Shown: one piece after another, positions 54,987 to 64,000 of the stretch
How positions within the stretch are numbered: position 1 is the first letter of the stretch
Layout: each line of letters begins with the position of its first letter
Origin: Anisodus tanguticus
Lineage: Eukaryota; Streptophyta; Magnoliopsida; Solanales; Solanaceae
DNA length: 64,000 nt
Direction of reading: 5' to 3'
Assembly (NCBI GenBank): GCA_034509755.1
Contig: CM067549.1
Span: forward strand, 42,359,305 to 42,423,304
The notes under the pieces: generated by a model
Databases searched by the model: none
What the model saw: only the letters and a program-made list of their open reading frames with translations
Told to the model about the DNA's origin: nothing
Program-made: the position numbers and the translations under genes

Positions 54987-57026
54987 ACGTAACCCGGCCC
55001 ACTAGTGCGAGACTCGGTGAAGTCATATCGTAACCCGGCCCATGCTGGGACTCTATAAAGTCATATCGTAACCCGGCCCATGCTGAAACTCGGTAAAGTC
55101 ATATCTCATCTATGGATCCATCCTACGTAACCCGACCCTCTAGTTAGGGTCTCGGTGAAGTAATGCAAGGCTGTGCACGAACATAACCCGGCCCGGGACT
55201 CGGTAAGGTGACGTAGTAACACTTAGCACGAGTAGATATCATGAGTAACCATATGCAAGTAAAAATTATCATTTGACTCTCAATAATATCATTATAATAA
55301 TGTCATAATAAGCTCTTTGCTGAAAAATCATAGGCACTTCTCATAACAATCCCCTTTAGGAATTAAACTGTATAAGAATCAAGTACGTCCGCTGTACTTT
55401 CATTAAATCATGCCAAAAGAAAGAAGTAAGGGTTTCACATACCTTTTAGACGAACTAATCCACCCAATATTAGAATTTGCCTCGTTATAGAATTTCAACC
55501 TATAATAATAGTAATACGTTCGTCAATTCTATGATTACTAACATACTTTATATCGAATAATGACTTCTTATTTTATAAAAATTTGGGCAGCACTTCCCCT
55601 GTTTATACATATTCCACAACTTCCAAACGAGTCTAATAACATCAATAACCAAGCATCAATTAAGGGCACAACCAAAACAACAATAAAGGGAATTTACACA
55701 CCCAATTCTCATGTAAATTTAGCCTCTTAATCCACCTTAAAAACAGCCCACAAAACAGTTCATGTTCCAACAACAACGAGGGTAGATTGTGAAGCCTTTC
55801 TACACCTTTCTACACCCTTATTCCTTTAGGACTTACATTAGTAATTACCACACTTAAACATGCATAATGGTAACTAAATTTTCAGCATTATAACACCACA
55901 AAATAGTCCCTAAAACAGTCCATATACATCACAACATGTCCAACAATTTCATGCAAGTTCTTGGCCACAACATGTCATAATTCCATAACTCTTATCTTAA
56001 CTCCTAAAATCCAATTTCGTATTTCAATACTTCCATGTAACTAATTCCAACTAAATATCAATATTTCCTTTCAATTTCATCATGCATTTAGTGACAATAA
56101 TAACAACATTAACCAACGAATCCAATAACACCAAAATCTGTCCCAAATTGGCAACTAGCCCAAAATTGTCACATGCAACGCTTAAATTCCAATTTCTCCT
56201 TAACACAAATTCATTACCTTAATTCTAACAACATGCATTCAAATTATATCATAGAAAGAAGAATTTTATACCGCAAATTCGTCCCAAAACAGTCTGTAAT
56301 TTTTTGCCCACTGTTTGTCCGAAAATCCCCACTGTTTTCGTATTTCTTTCACTTTTTTGTTCACTTCTTCAACTCCAATTGACATGCAAGTGTTCTACAA
56401 TGTTAAACCATCAACCCTACACGTTTTTCTTCCAAAATTTCATCCTAAAAATTCGAAATTTCTGGGCTACAGTTTCGGCCAGCAGTGGCTGTTTTTGCCA
56501 CTGTTTTGGTGTTGTTTTGCTTCTAATTTTTGGTGAAAAATATAGTCTAGGAAGGGAAGATAAAAATCTTAAATTGGATATGGGGTTGGGGGTGATTTTC
56601 GGCTGAGCTTTGGAGGAGAGAATGAAAGTTTTTTTTTGGTTAAGTTTAGAAAGAAGATGAAGAGGTGAATGTAGGTATATAAAAAAAATCTGATTTTTCC
56701 TTTTTACACTTTGGCCCCCAAGTTCTTCAATTAATAAACCTTAAACCACCTCTTTTGATTTCCGAGAATTTCATAAGCCTCGTATCCTCAATGTCATAAT
56801 TTTATAATACAATACTATTCCATAACTCCATTGGAATACATTCAACTACTAGGATTAATTCTCGTCGTCACATGTATAGCACTAAAGAAAAACTATTCCG
56901 GGATAACATCCGTTTATACACTAATTTCCCGTATTAACATATGTAAGTGCTCCTTATATTCAATATCCGAATCTTACTTCCTTAATGACGTTCTTAATTA
57001 TCATCTTAATCTTACGAGGTGTAACA
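54194..57026 (-). repeat. 5' LTR of the Tekay chromovirus (2833 bp)
   Basis: Collinear with 46194-48976, with the same termini. It is longer through a longer (TA)n run (about 54944-54982) and one extra tandem unit (54985-55210). Confidence 0.95.
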
Positions 57027-57031
57027 CCACG
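57027..57031. repeat. Right TSD (ccacg) of the Tekay chromovirus
   Basis: Identical to 46189-46193; the copia integrase frame resumes immediately after it. Confidence 0.93.
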
Positions 57032-57948
57032 GCCCCGCATAAACTTGCACCCTGCACCACCCCTTGTGTGTTCTTAGGTTTTCCTCTCAATTATAGGGGA
57101 TATCTGTGCTACGACTTGTCTTCCTGCAAAATCATCGTCTCACGTCATGTCACGTTTGACGAAGCTATATTCTCATTCGCAAATATCCAAAAATTCTAGA
57201 ATTCGAATTACACATTTTTAGACAAGTCCGACACATCACCGCTTCTCCGCCTAGCACTCGGTCGCGCTGTCACAATTTTGGCACCACTACCACAACAGTA
57301 CACCACCGTCGCCGCCACATCTCTACCACCTCTGCCTGCCACTACCACCGCCAGCAATCTGGCATCCAACCACCATGTCAGTCCCGTTGGCGTCTTCAAC
57401 AACACAACCATCCAGTCGGACGCCTTCCTACTCCGAACCACCGCTGCATCACCCACCTTCCGACATCGGTATTTAGGTCACCCCGTGTCACCATCACCCA
57501 CTGCTGCTCATCTAATGGACCAACCCAATGACTAATTAATACTTCTGCAACACGGAAACTTCTTCTCTGACCAATCGTCAACACTGACATAGGAATCGAC
57601 TCAATCCCATCCCCACAATATGACCAGACCCCTCCCCTCATCCGCCCGGCTCGGTCACCAAACACAATCCACCCAAACCTCTACCCCATTACCCTACCCC
57701 ACCAGAACCCTTCTACAGTCACCGAGACTCAAATTCCGACCTAGACCCACTCACCCGTCGATACCCCACAAATACCCAACCCCCCACCAACACCGGCCCG
57801 ACACACCTTCAAAATATAGTACATGCCCCTACCCCCACGCACCATATGGAAACCCGTGCCCAACACAAGATTTTCAAACTCAAAGTCCAATTTAACCTGT
57901 CTACACAAATAATATCCCATATTCCCAAAAACCCAAAATTAGCCAAAT
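57032..57948 (+). pseudogene. Integrase C-terminus and Pro-rich linker of the Ale copia (second part)
   Basis: APHKLAPCTTPCVFLGFPLN, YRGYLCYDLSSCKIIVSRHV and TFDEAIF continue the integrase after the insertion, in the frame expected from 46193. A TAG at 57197-57199 interrupts it, then a Ser/Thr/Pro-rich linker follows in the same frame to about 57895 (QQYTTVAATSLPPLPATT, then RPTHPSIPHKYPTPHQHR). One further stop lies at about 57534. Confidence 0.8.
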
Positions 57949-59090
57949 TTGAATGCAACAATGCATGAGGAATTTAATGCTTTAATAAAACAACACACTT
58001 GGGATTTGGTTCCTAGACCGAAAGGGGTGAATGTGATCCGATGCATGTGGCTTTTTCATCACAAATATAGAGACAGTAGTGATCTAGAGATATATAAGGC
58101 AACACTTGTGGCCAATGGCACTAATCAGCAAGAGGGCATTGATTGTGCTGAGACATTCAGTCCGATTGTTAAACCGGCTACCATTCGCGCAGTTCTGAGT
58201 ATTGCTATGGGCAAGCATTTGTCTATCAACTTGATATAAAGAACGCTTTTCTACATGGGGATTTGAAAGAAACTATTTACATGTACCAACCATCTGAGTT
58301 TGTACATCCAAGAAGCCCATCAGTATGTATGCCGTCTTCGTAAGTCACTTTATGGTTTGAAACAGGCCTCTAGAGCATGGTATGATCGCTTTGCACATTA
58401 CATTATGCAGATTGGGTTTGTTTGTAGCAAGTATATAATTCTCTATTTATTTTTCATAGAGGTAGTAACATTGCTTATTTGTTGTTATATGTGGATGACA
58501 TAGTGCTTACTGCCTTCTCTAATTTGTTAAAATATGACATCATTGCATTGCTTAAAATCGAATTTGCGATGACTGCCTTAGGAAAGTTGAGTTATTTTTT
58601 GGGGATATCAGTGACTAGATCTGTAGATGCTATGTTTCTATGTCAGTGCAAGTATACAGAAGAGATAGTGTACAAGGCTAAAATGATGAACTGCAAGATA
58701 ATGTCCACTCCAGTTGACTATAAACCAAAGCTTAGTGTTGTTGATGGTGATTCTGATCCCACTCTTTACATGAGTCTTGCAGGTGCACTACAATATCTTA
58801 CTTTCACCAGGCCTGATAATGCTTATGTTGTTCAGCAGGTATGCTTATTCATGCATGCCCCTAGGGAGCCTCATTTTACTGCTCTGAAGCGTATCATCCG
58901 ATACGTTAAGGGCACACTTAATTATGGATTGCACCAATATCCCTCAACACTAAGCGGGTTGTTATCATATATGGATGCTGATTGGGCAGGTTGTCCGGAC
59001 ACGCGACGCTCCACCTCCGGCTACTGTGTGTTCTTAGGGGATAATCTTATTTCTTGGTTTTCCAAGCGGCAAGCCACCTTATCCCGTCGA
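57949..59090 (+). pseudogene. Reverse transcriptase and first half of RNase H of the Ale copia
   Basis: MHEEFNALIKQHTWDLVPRP, NGTNQQEGIDCAETFSPIVK and SIAMGKHLSI open RT. A frame change near 58230 splits the LDIKNAFLHGDL-type block. YVCRLRKSLYGLKQASRAWY and LLYVDDIVLTAFSNLL (YVDD intact), FFLGISVTRSVDAM, SLAGALQYLTFTRP, YMDADWAGCPDTRRSTSGY and NLISWFSKRQATLSR follow in the 58479 frame. A further frameshift occurs at about 59090. Confidence 0.87.
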
Positions 59091-59380
59091 GTACAGAAGC
59101 AGAGTATAGAGGCGTTGCAAATGTTGTTGCTGAGATCTATTGGCTCAGAAACCTTCTTTTGGAGATTCATTGTCCCTTGCGTCAGGCATTTTTGGTTTAC
59201 TGTGATAACATATCCGCCATATATTTATCTCATAATCTGGTTCAACATCAACGAACAAAGCACATTGAGATGTATATACATTTTGTTCGTGAGAAGGTTG
59301 CTATCGGTCTTGTTAAGGTGTTGCAAGTTCCTTCTTCATATCAGTATTCAGATATCTTCACGAAAGGTCTTTCTAGATAG
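59091..59380 (+). pseudogene. RNase H C-terminal half of the Ale copia
   Basis: In the frame of 59054-59380: SSTEAEYRGVANVVAEIYWL, VYCDNISAIYLSHNLVQHQR and TKHIEMYIHFVREKVAIGLV, then YSDIFTKGLSR and a TAG. This end is what the minus-strand relative at 23.6 kb has lost. Confidence 0.85.
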
Positions 59381-59430
59381 CTATTCCTCGACTTCAGATC
59401 CAGCCTTAGCATCCGGCCTTCTTCCGCTCC

Positions 59431-59441
59431 GACTGAGGGGC
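59431..59441 (+). other. Polypurine tract of the Ale copia
   Basis: gactgaggggc directly precedes the TG that opens the 3' LTR. Confidence 0.7.
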
Positions 59442-59588
59442 TGTATTAACGTATATTATTGAATATACTTCATATATTTTGTAATATTTAGTGTTGTACA
59501 ATTATGGTAAATATATGATCCTTATTGTATTAGGATTCCACATTGTACACACTATATATATTTGTATTAATGAGAAAAGCTCCCTAAG
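59442..59588 (+). repeat. 3' LTR of the Ale copia, truncated by a gypsy insertion
   Basis: TGTATTAACGTATATTATTG onwards matches the 5' LTR until cctaag at 59588, where TGTCACGCCCC begins. About 20 bp of the LTR end (gagattaatacaatcttaca-type) is not present within the window. Confidence 0.85.
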
Positions 59589-60247
59589 TGTCACGCCCCG
59601 ACTTTTTCTCAAGTCTTCCCTTAGGGCGTGATGGCACCTGGACAACTATCCCTTTCCAGTCGAACCATTTAATTTCTTTTCTTCCTAAATTATACATACA
59701 TCTAGGTGCGGAAATAATATAATCATGTACTTCTTTAATGAAAGAACGATCCCATACTCGAGCATCCAAAAATTTTCTAGACTCGATAGAAGTTCAAATA
59801 CAAAATAAAAGTATCCGAATCTTAAAAGGAAACAGTCTCATGTGGAGCATTCCCAGAGATAACGAAACTTGATTCTTCAAACGTACTTAATCTAGAATAA
59901 CACCAAATCCGAAGTAATGGATTGGTGGGACAGTAAGGCCGCGGGATGATAGCTAGCCCTACTGCGGAGCTTTTCCTCTATTGCGCTTTCCTGAAACATG
60001 TTAAATAAAAGAGTCGGCCCTATCATCCGGGGCAGAGTAAGAACCTCGCCTTACAATCCAAAGTAGCCTCACAATATTCTAATTACAAACATATTATAAA
60101 CATAATAAGCATGTTGTGAAAAACATATTACAACACTTTCATTAGATAAGCCAATACATATTCACGTGCAAAATCTTTTCCCCACTCGTCCTAGGAAATA
60201 CTTAGTTTAACCAGTACCCCTACTTTATCACATTTAACATATTATAT

Positions 60248-60460
60248 ACTTGTTGCGGTACGTGCAACCCGATCCGATACATTTATATTATCTATTTGTT
60301 GCGGTACGTGCAACCCGATCCAATGCATTTGTACATTTATTGCGGTACGTGCAACCCAATCCAATGCATTTATATATTTGTTGCGGTATGTGCAACCTAA
60401 TACAATGCATTTGTATATTTGTTGCGGTACGTGCAACCCGATCCAATGCATTTATGTAAT
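60248..60460. repeat. Five tandem copies of a 40-53 bp unit
   Basis: Each unit is ttgcggtacgtgcaaccc(g/a)atccaatgcattt plus an AT-rich spacer, starting near 60253, 60299, 60339, 60380 and 60422. A (TA)n run follows at 60462-60481. Confidence 0.92.
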
Positions 60461-60736
60461 TGTATATATATATATATATATGTTATATGTTCAAAAGACT
60501 CAAATAATATTTTCTTCTTTCAACTTTTCGCCCTTCCCACTTGTAAGGGTTATAACTCTCAAACCGTAACTCTAAATAAGGTATTTCTCACGCCGAGTCA
60601 AAGGTAACGCAGGGACCTATCACTATCCCAACTTCCTCTGAAAATACTTAGTGAAACTAGTACAAATTCACGAAAGAAACAACCCTATAAAAACTATCTC
60701 GCCGGACTTTTTATAAAAATGGACACAATCTTAAAA

Positions 60737-61282
60737 CAGTCATAACATTTTATCCGTAAGTCGGATAAATCCCCGTAAAGTCTCAAACTGTCTAAAATAG
60801 AGAAATATAGAACTATTATTTAGCACAAACTTTCAGATTATTTACTGATTTGTACAGTTTTTACGTTATATGTTCTGCCATTCCGGATTTCGGTTGATCC
60901 GAGGCAGAAATTTTAAACAGCGATAACTCTCAAACCGTATGTCGGATCAATCTCATTAAGGTATCAAACTGTCAATAACATAGAAATACAGAACTGTTAT
61001 TCAGCACAAACTTTCAGATTCTTTATCAATTTGTACAGTTTTTATGTTATACGTTCTGTCATTTCGGATTTCAGTTGATCTGAGGCAGAAAATTTAAATA
61101 GCGATAACTCTCAAACCGTATGTCGGATCGATCTTAGTAAGGTCTCAAACTGTCAATAACAGAGAAATACAAAACTATTATTCAGCACAAACTTTCAGAT
61201 TTTTTACCGATTTGTACAGTTTTTACGTTATACGTTCTACCATTTCGGATTTCGGTTGATCCGAGGCAGAAACGTTAAACAG
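60737..61282. repeat. Three tandem copies of a 181-bp unit
   Basis: The word cgataactct recurs at 60921 and 61102, exactly 181 bp apart, and cacaaactttcagatt occurs three times. Each unit ends gatc(c/t)gaggcagaaa. The first copy starts near 60737 in more diverged form. Confidence 0.9.
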
Positions 61283-61874
61283 CGTATGTCAATTTTTTCC
61301 CCGTTTGGAATCAATCTGACCGTGAAAAAAAGATATACAAAACTGGAAAATTTCATCCTATTCTAACAAGAATAACTCAGCGAAAACAGGCCGCAATTAC
61401 ATGACTCAAACTTGTTACAAGACAATACTTATATCAATTAATTCGTCACAACTTATATTTCCAAAATATTTATTTTTTATCATGCATATTGTGTTTTAAC
61501 ATACATTGTAACTCAAAACAGAGGATTTTACTAAGAATTTGTGAGTGAGAAAACTCACCATAATTGCTTCGTAACCGCAAACAAAACCTCAACTTATCCT
61601 TCAACCAAACCTTTTTGAGACTTCTTAATTGCTCTCTCTAATTTTTTTCTCTGTGTTTTTTTTTCTTTTTTTTTCCTCTGCCTTGCCTTCTGTTCTGTGT
61701 ATGCATAGATATATATATTTGTATTTTGTGTGACGTGTATGTGTACGTGAGTGTCATGTGAGTGTTGTGTGTGTATGTGCTGTAAGTCGTGTGTGTATGT
61801 GAGGGTCGTGTGTGTATGTGTTTTTTTCTGTTTTGTTTTGTATTATTTTATTTTTTTTATTTTTGGACTTTACA

Positions 61875-61893
61875 TTCTCCCCTCCTTAAACAA
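61875..61893 (-). other. Polypurine tract of the second chromovirus
   Basis: On the minus strand AAGGAGGGGAGAA abuts the TGTAAAG opening of the LTR. Confidence 0.8.
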
Positions 61894-61986
61894 CATTCGT
61901 CCTCGAATGTGAATACGGTCGTAACACATGCACATAGACACACAAACTGCACACACATGAAACACAACTGAACACATTTTATTACA

Positions 61987-62416
61987 TTACTCAAATAGGA
62001 ATGGATATTTGACTTTCATCGCGTCTTCGGCTTCCCATGTGGCTTCTTTTGTGGAGTGATTTCTCCACAAGAACTTCACGGAAGCAATATCTTTATTCCT
62101 GAGGCGCTTAATCTGTATATCCAGTATTTCTATCGAAATTTCTTCATATTGAAGATTTTTCGTTCAGGACTATCTCTTGGGGTTGGATGATGTGACTTGG
62201 ATTGTGCAAGTATTTTCGTAACATTGACACATGGAATACCGGATGCACCGCTTCCAATTCTTGTGGAAGTGCTAGTTCGTAAGCCACATTCCCCACTCTT
62301 CGTAAGATTTCATATGGTCCAAAAAACCTTGGGCTCAACTTCCCTTTCTTACAAAAACGCATCACTCCCTTCATTAGAGAGAATTTTAAATACCTGGTGT
62401 TGTGACCCTCATCCAA
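61987..62416 (-). pseudogene. Integrase C-terminal domain and chromodomain (second chromovirus)
   Basis: FSLMKGVMRFCKKGKLSPRF, FGPYEILRRVGNVAYELAL and VHPVFHVSMLRKYLHNPSHI are followed by a frame change in an A run at about 62157. The chromodomain-like block SVKFLWRNHSTKEATWEAED, then KVKYPFLFE ends at a stop at 61987-61989. The upstream residues ILDEGHNTRY belong to the integrase zinc-module region, so the whole catalytic core is missing between them. Confidence 0.85.
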
Positions 62417-62983
62417 GATCTTCTTTCTTAGGTCTCTTACCTTAGGAACACATAACCTACCCTTATACCGAAGGGTACCGTCATTGTCTCCTAACGTAAA
62501 CTATGAAGGTTTTCCTCGTTGAATCTTCTCCCGAACCCAACAAATTCCATATCCTCAAACTGAGAGGTATCATGCACCGCCACCCTGCCTTCGCCGACCT
62601 CAGTTAAACTAACCCCGAGGTTTCCTAATTTTTGTACCTCATGAACAATATCTCTTTTGTATTTCCAAGTGGGCCAAGCTGCCCATTAATCTCCTACTAA
62701 GTACGTCAGCCACCACGTTAGCTTTTCCAGAATGGTAGAGAATGCTATGGTCATAATCCTTAAGCAACTCTAACTATCTCCTTTGTCGGAGATTCAAATT
62801 CTTTTGCGTGGTTATGTACTGTAAACTCTTTTGATCTGTATATATATCTACATGCACCCCGTACAAATAGTGTCTCCATATTCGTAAGGCGAACACTACC
62901 GCGGCCAATTCCAAGTCATGAGTTGGATAATTCTTCTCATGCACCTTCAATTATCGAGATGCATACACAATAACTTTTCCAAA
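62417..62983 (-). pseudogene. RNase H and integrase linker (second chromovirus)
   Basis: Minus-strand pieces NYPTHDLELAAVVFALRIWR, HLYG-type and VDIYTDQKSLQYI, then GKANVVADVLSRRLMGSLAH and GTLRYKGRLCVPKVRDLRKK, with several stops and frame changes. These are the gypsy RNase H blocks and the start of the integrase zinc region. Confidence 0.75.
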
Positions 62984-64000
62984 CTACATCAAGACACATC
63001 CTAACCCAACCTTAAAGGCATCGCAATAGACTATGAATCCTTCATGTCCCGATGGTAAGGTTAGGACTATCGCAGTAGTCAATAACTCCTTCAGTTTCTG
63101 AAAACTTGCCTCGCACGCCTCAAACCATTGATACTTAACCGATTTCTGAGTCAATCGGGTCAAGGGAGCAACGAGACTATAGAAACCTTCTACAAATTTT
63201 CTATAATACCCAGCCAAACCCAAGAAACTCATAATTTCTGTCGGAGTGGTAGGCTTTGGCCAGCTCTTCACTGCTTCTATCTTTTGGGGTTCTACCATAA
63301 CCCCATCCATTGACACAACATGGCCCAAGAAAGCCACCTTTTCTAACCAAAATGCACACTCTGAAAATTTAACATAAAGTTTTTCCTGTCTTAAGATTTG
63401 AAGCACTACCCTTAGATGCTCTTGATGTTCTTCAGCACTCTTGCTATAAATTAGAAAATCATCGATGAATACAATCACGAACAAATCTAAGAATGGTTTG
63501 AAGATTCTGTTCATGAGATCCATAAAAGATGATGGGGCATTGGTTAACCCGAAAGACATGACCAAGAACTCATAATGGCCATATCGGGTCCTAGAGGCTG
63601 TTTTGGGTATATCATCAGGATTTACTTTCAGCTGGTGATATCCCGAACGGAGGTCAATCTTGAAAAATTAATTGGCTCCCTAAAGTTGGTCAAAAAGATC
63701 ATCGATTCTTGGTAATGGGTACCGGTTCTTGATCGTGACCTTATTGAGTTGTCGATAATCGATGCACATTCGGAGTAAACTATCTTTTTTCTTCACAAAA
63801 AGGACTGGTGCACCCCAGGGGGAAACACTAGGCCTTATAAAGCCCTTATCCAGAAGGTCTTTCAATTGTTCTTTTAACTCTCTCAATTCAACTGGGGCCA
63901 TTTGGTATGGAGGAATAGAAATGGGCCTTGTACCCGGAATTAACTCTATAGCGAACTCCACTTCTTTATCTGGAGGAAGGCCTGGAAGATCTTCAGGGAA
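62984..64000 (-). pseudogene. Reverse transcriptase (second chromovirus), continues past window end
   Basis: 63961-63680 has IELIPGTRPISIPPYQMAPV, KDLLDKGFIRPSVSPWGAPV and YRQLNKVTIKNRYPLPRIDD. A TAA near 63668 and a frame change interrupt the next block. 63565-62984 has MSFGLTNAPSSFMDLMN, VIVFIDDFLIYSKS (FIDD kept), FLGHVVSMDGVMVEPQKIE, FLGLAGYYRKFVEGF and the RNase H start VYCDAFKVGLGCVLM. The usual S/G in CDAS reads F. The N-terminus of RT, the protease and gag are outside the window. Confidence 0.88.

Larger units (their letters stand above)
46194..57026 (-). mobile_element. Ty3/gypsy chromovirus, Tekay (Del) lineage, complete structure, nested in the Ale copia
   Basis: A 10.83-kb element with two long LTRs (2783 and 2833 bp), a polypurine tract, a tRNA-iMet-like primer site, gag, protease, RT, RNase H, integrase and a C-terminal chromodomain, all on the minus strand. 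RT before integrase marks Ty3/gypsy; the chromodomain marks a chromovirus. Perfect ccacg TSD. The first about 205 aligned bases of the two LTRs differ at 7-8 positions (my count), so insertion is fairly recent but not current. gag-pol carries several stops and frameshifts, so this copy is inactive. Confidence 0.93.
44251..59588 (+). mobile_element. Ale/Retrofit-type Ty1/copia element, split by a Tekay chromovirus
   Basis: 5' LTR (44251-44418), primer site TGGTATTAGAGC (44419-44430), repetitive leader, protease and integrase (to 46193), then the 10.8-kb gypsy insertion, then the rest of pol (57032-59380), the ctgaggggct polypurine tract and the 3' LTR (59442-59588), which is cut by another gypsy element. 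Without the insertions it is about 4.5 kb. gag is missing. Same family as 23581-27722. Confidence 0.88.
59589..61874 (-). repeat. 3' LTR of the second chromovirus (2286 bp)
   Basis: Plus-strand reading TGTCACGCCCCGAC to GGACTTTACA. It carries two tandem arrays (below) and G/T-rich simple sequence (61730-61820). Confidence 0.8.
59589..64000 (-). mobile_element. Second Ty3/gypsy chromovirus (Tekay-like), runs off the window
   Basis: 3' LTR at left (59589-61874), polypurine tract, then on the minus strand a chromodomain-containing integrase end, RNase H and RT, continuing past 64000. Its family differs from the element at 46-57 kb: it has a different LTR with other tandem repeats, opening TGTCACGCCCC. 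It is defective through loss of the integrase core and several stops and frameshifts. Confidence 0.88.

Noticed and set aside
46195..57000. Paired open frames with near-identical sequence at 46.3/54.3 kb and 48.1/56.2 kb
   Set aside because: These are duplicated only because they lie in the two LTRs; no gene is implied.
60242..60460. Cys-rich repetitive open frames on both strands
   Set aside because: They are translations of the five-copy tandem repeat in an LTR, and both strands are open for the same reason.
1..64000. CRISPR arrays, operons, bacterial-type promoters, viral or resistance genes
   Set aside because: The window is plant nuclear DNA; tandem repeats present are LTR-borne or microsatellites without spacer structure, and no NLR, kinase or viral capsid/replication gene was recognised.

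Overview
This is a stretch of plant nuclear DNA, most likely Solanaceae. The grounds are the LTR families (gypsy LTRs opening TGTCACGACCCGACCC), a tRNA-derived SINE, Stowaway-type MITEs and the one intact host gene, which reads like the ATL78-type RING-H2 proteins of that family. The species cannot be fixed by eye. By eye, roughly three quarters of the window is transposable-element sequence. I find one intact host gene, a single-exon ATL-type RING-H2 E3 ubiquitin ligase at 38078-38794 (+).

Layout. 1-7541: 3' part of a SIRE-type Ty1/copia element (+), with broken gag/pol, an extra 3' reading frame carrying the putative-plant-transposon domain, a polypurine tract and the 3' LTR. 8245-11665: complete-ended hAT transposon with a dead transposase (-) and a perfect 8-bp target-site duplication (TSD). 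11798-14011: gypsy LTR remnant. 14185-14619: probable solo copia LTR. 14625-17323: two diverged direct copies of an unidentified non-coding unit with a Stowaway-like MITE between them. 17324 onward: one end of a CACTA transposon. 18036-18322: second Stowaway-like MITE. 19298-22839: internally deleted Tork-type copia (-), TSD agata. 23581-27722: Ale/Retrofit-type copia (-), gag lost and 3' end deleted. 28390-28728: foldback MITE. 28879-30415: solo LTR, TSD ataat. 31258-37683: decayed Tork-type copia (+), TSD atata, sitting inside a MITE.

The second half continues with the ATL gene, whose ATG is 394 bp downstream of that copia's 3' LTR. 39104-41305: two Tork fragments joined in opposite orientation. 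43438-43747: SINE with a 17-bp TSD. 44251-59588: Ale copia (+), split by a complete Tekay-type chromovirus (46194-57026, -, TSD ccacg). 59589-64000: a second chromovirus (-), which cuts the Ale copy's 3' LTR and runs off the window.

The elements form a readable stratigraphy: a MITE holds a copia, an Ale copia holds a chromovirus, and the Ale LTR is cut by another chromovirus. No element has an intact coding set, so any movement would need proteins supplied from elsewhere. The points with possible functional weight are the Tork LTR promoter facing the ATL gene, the palindromic motif scattered through the SIRE element, and the excess of TAG stops at glutamine positions in the Tekay element, which suggests decay under CHG methylation. 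I did not find a novel defence, metabolic or regulatory gene system here. All family assignments are from motif recognition without database searches.
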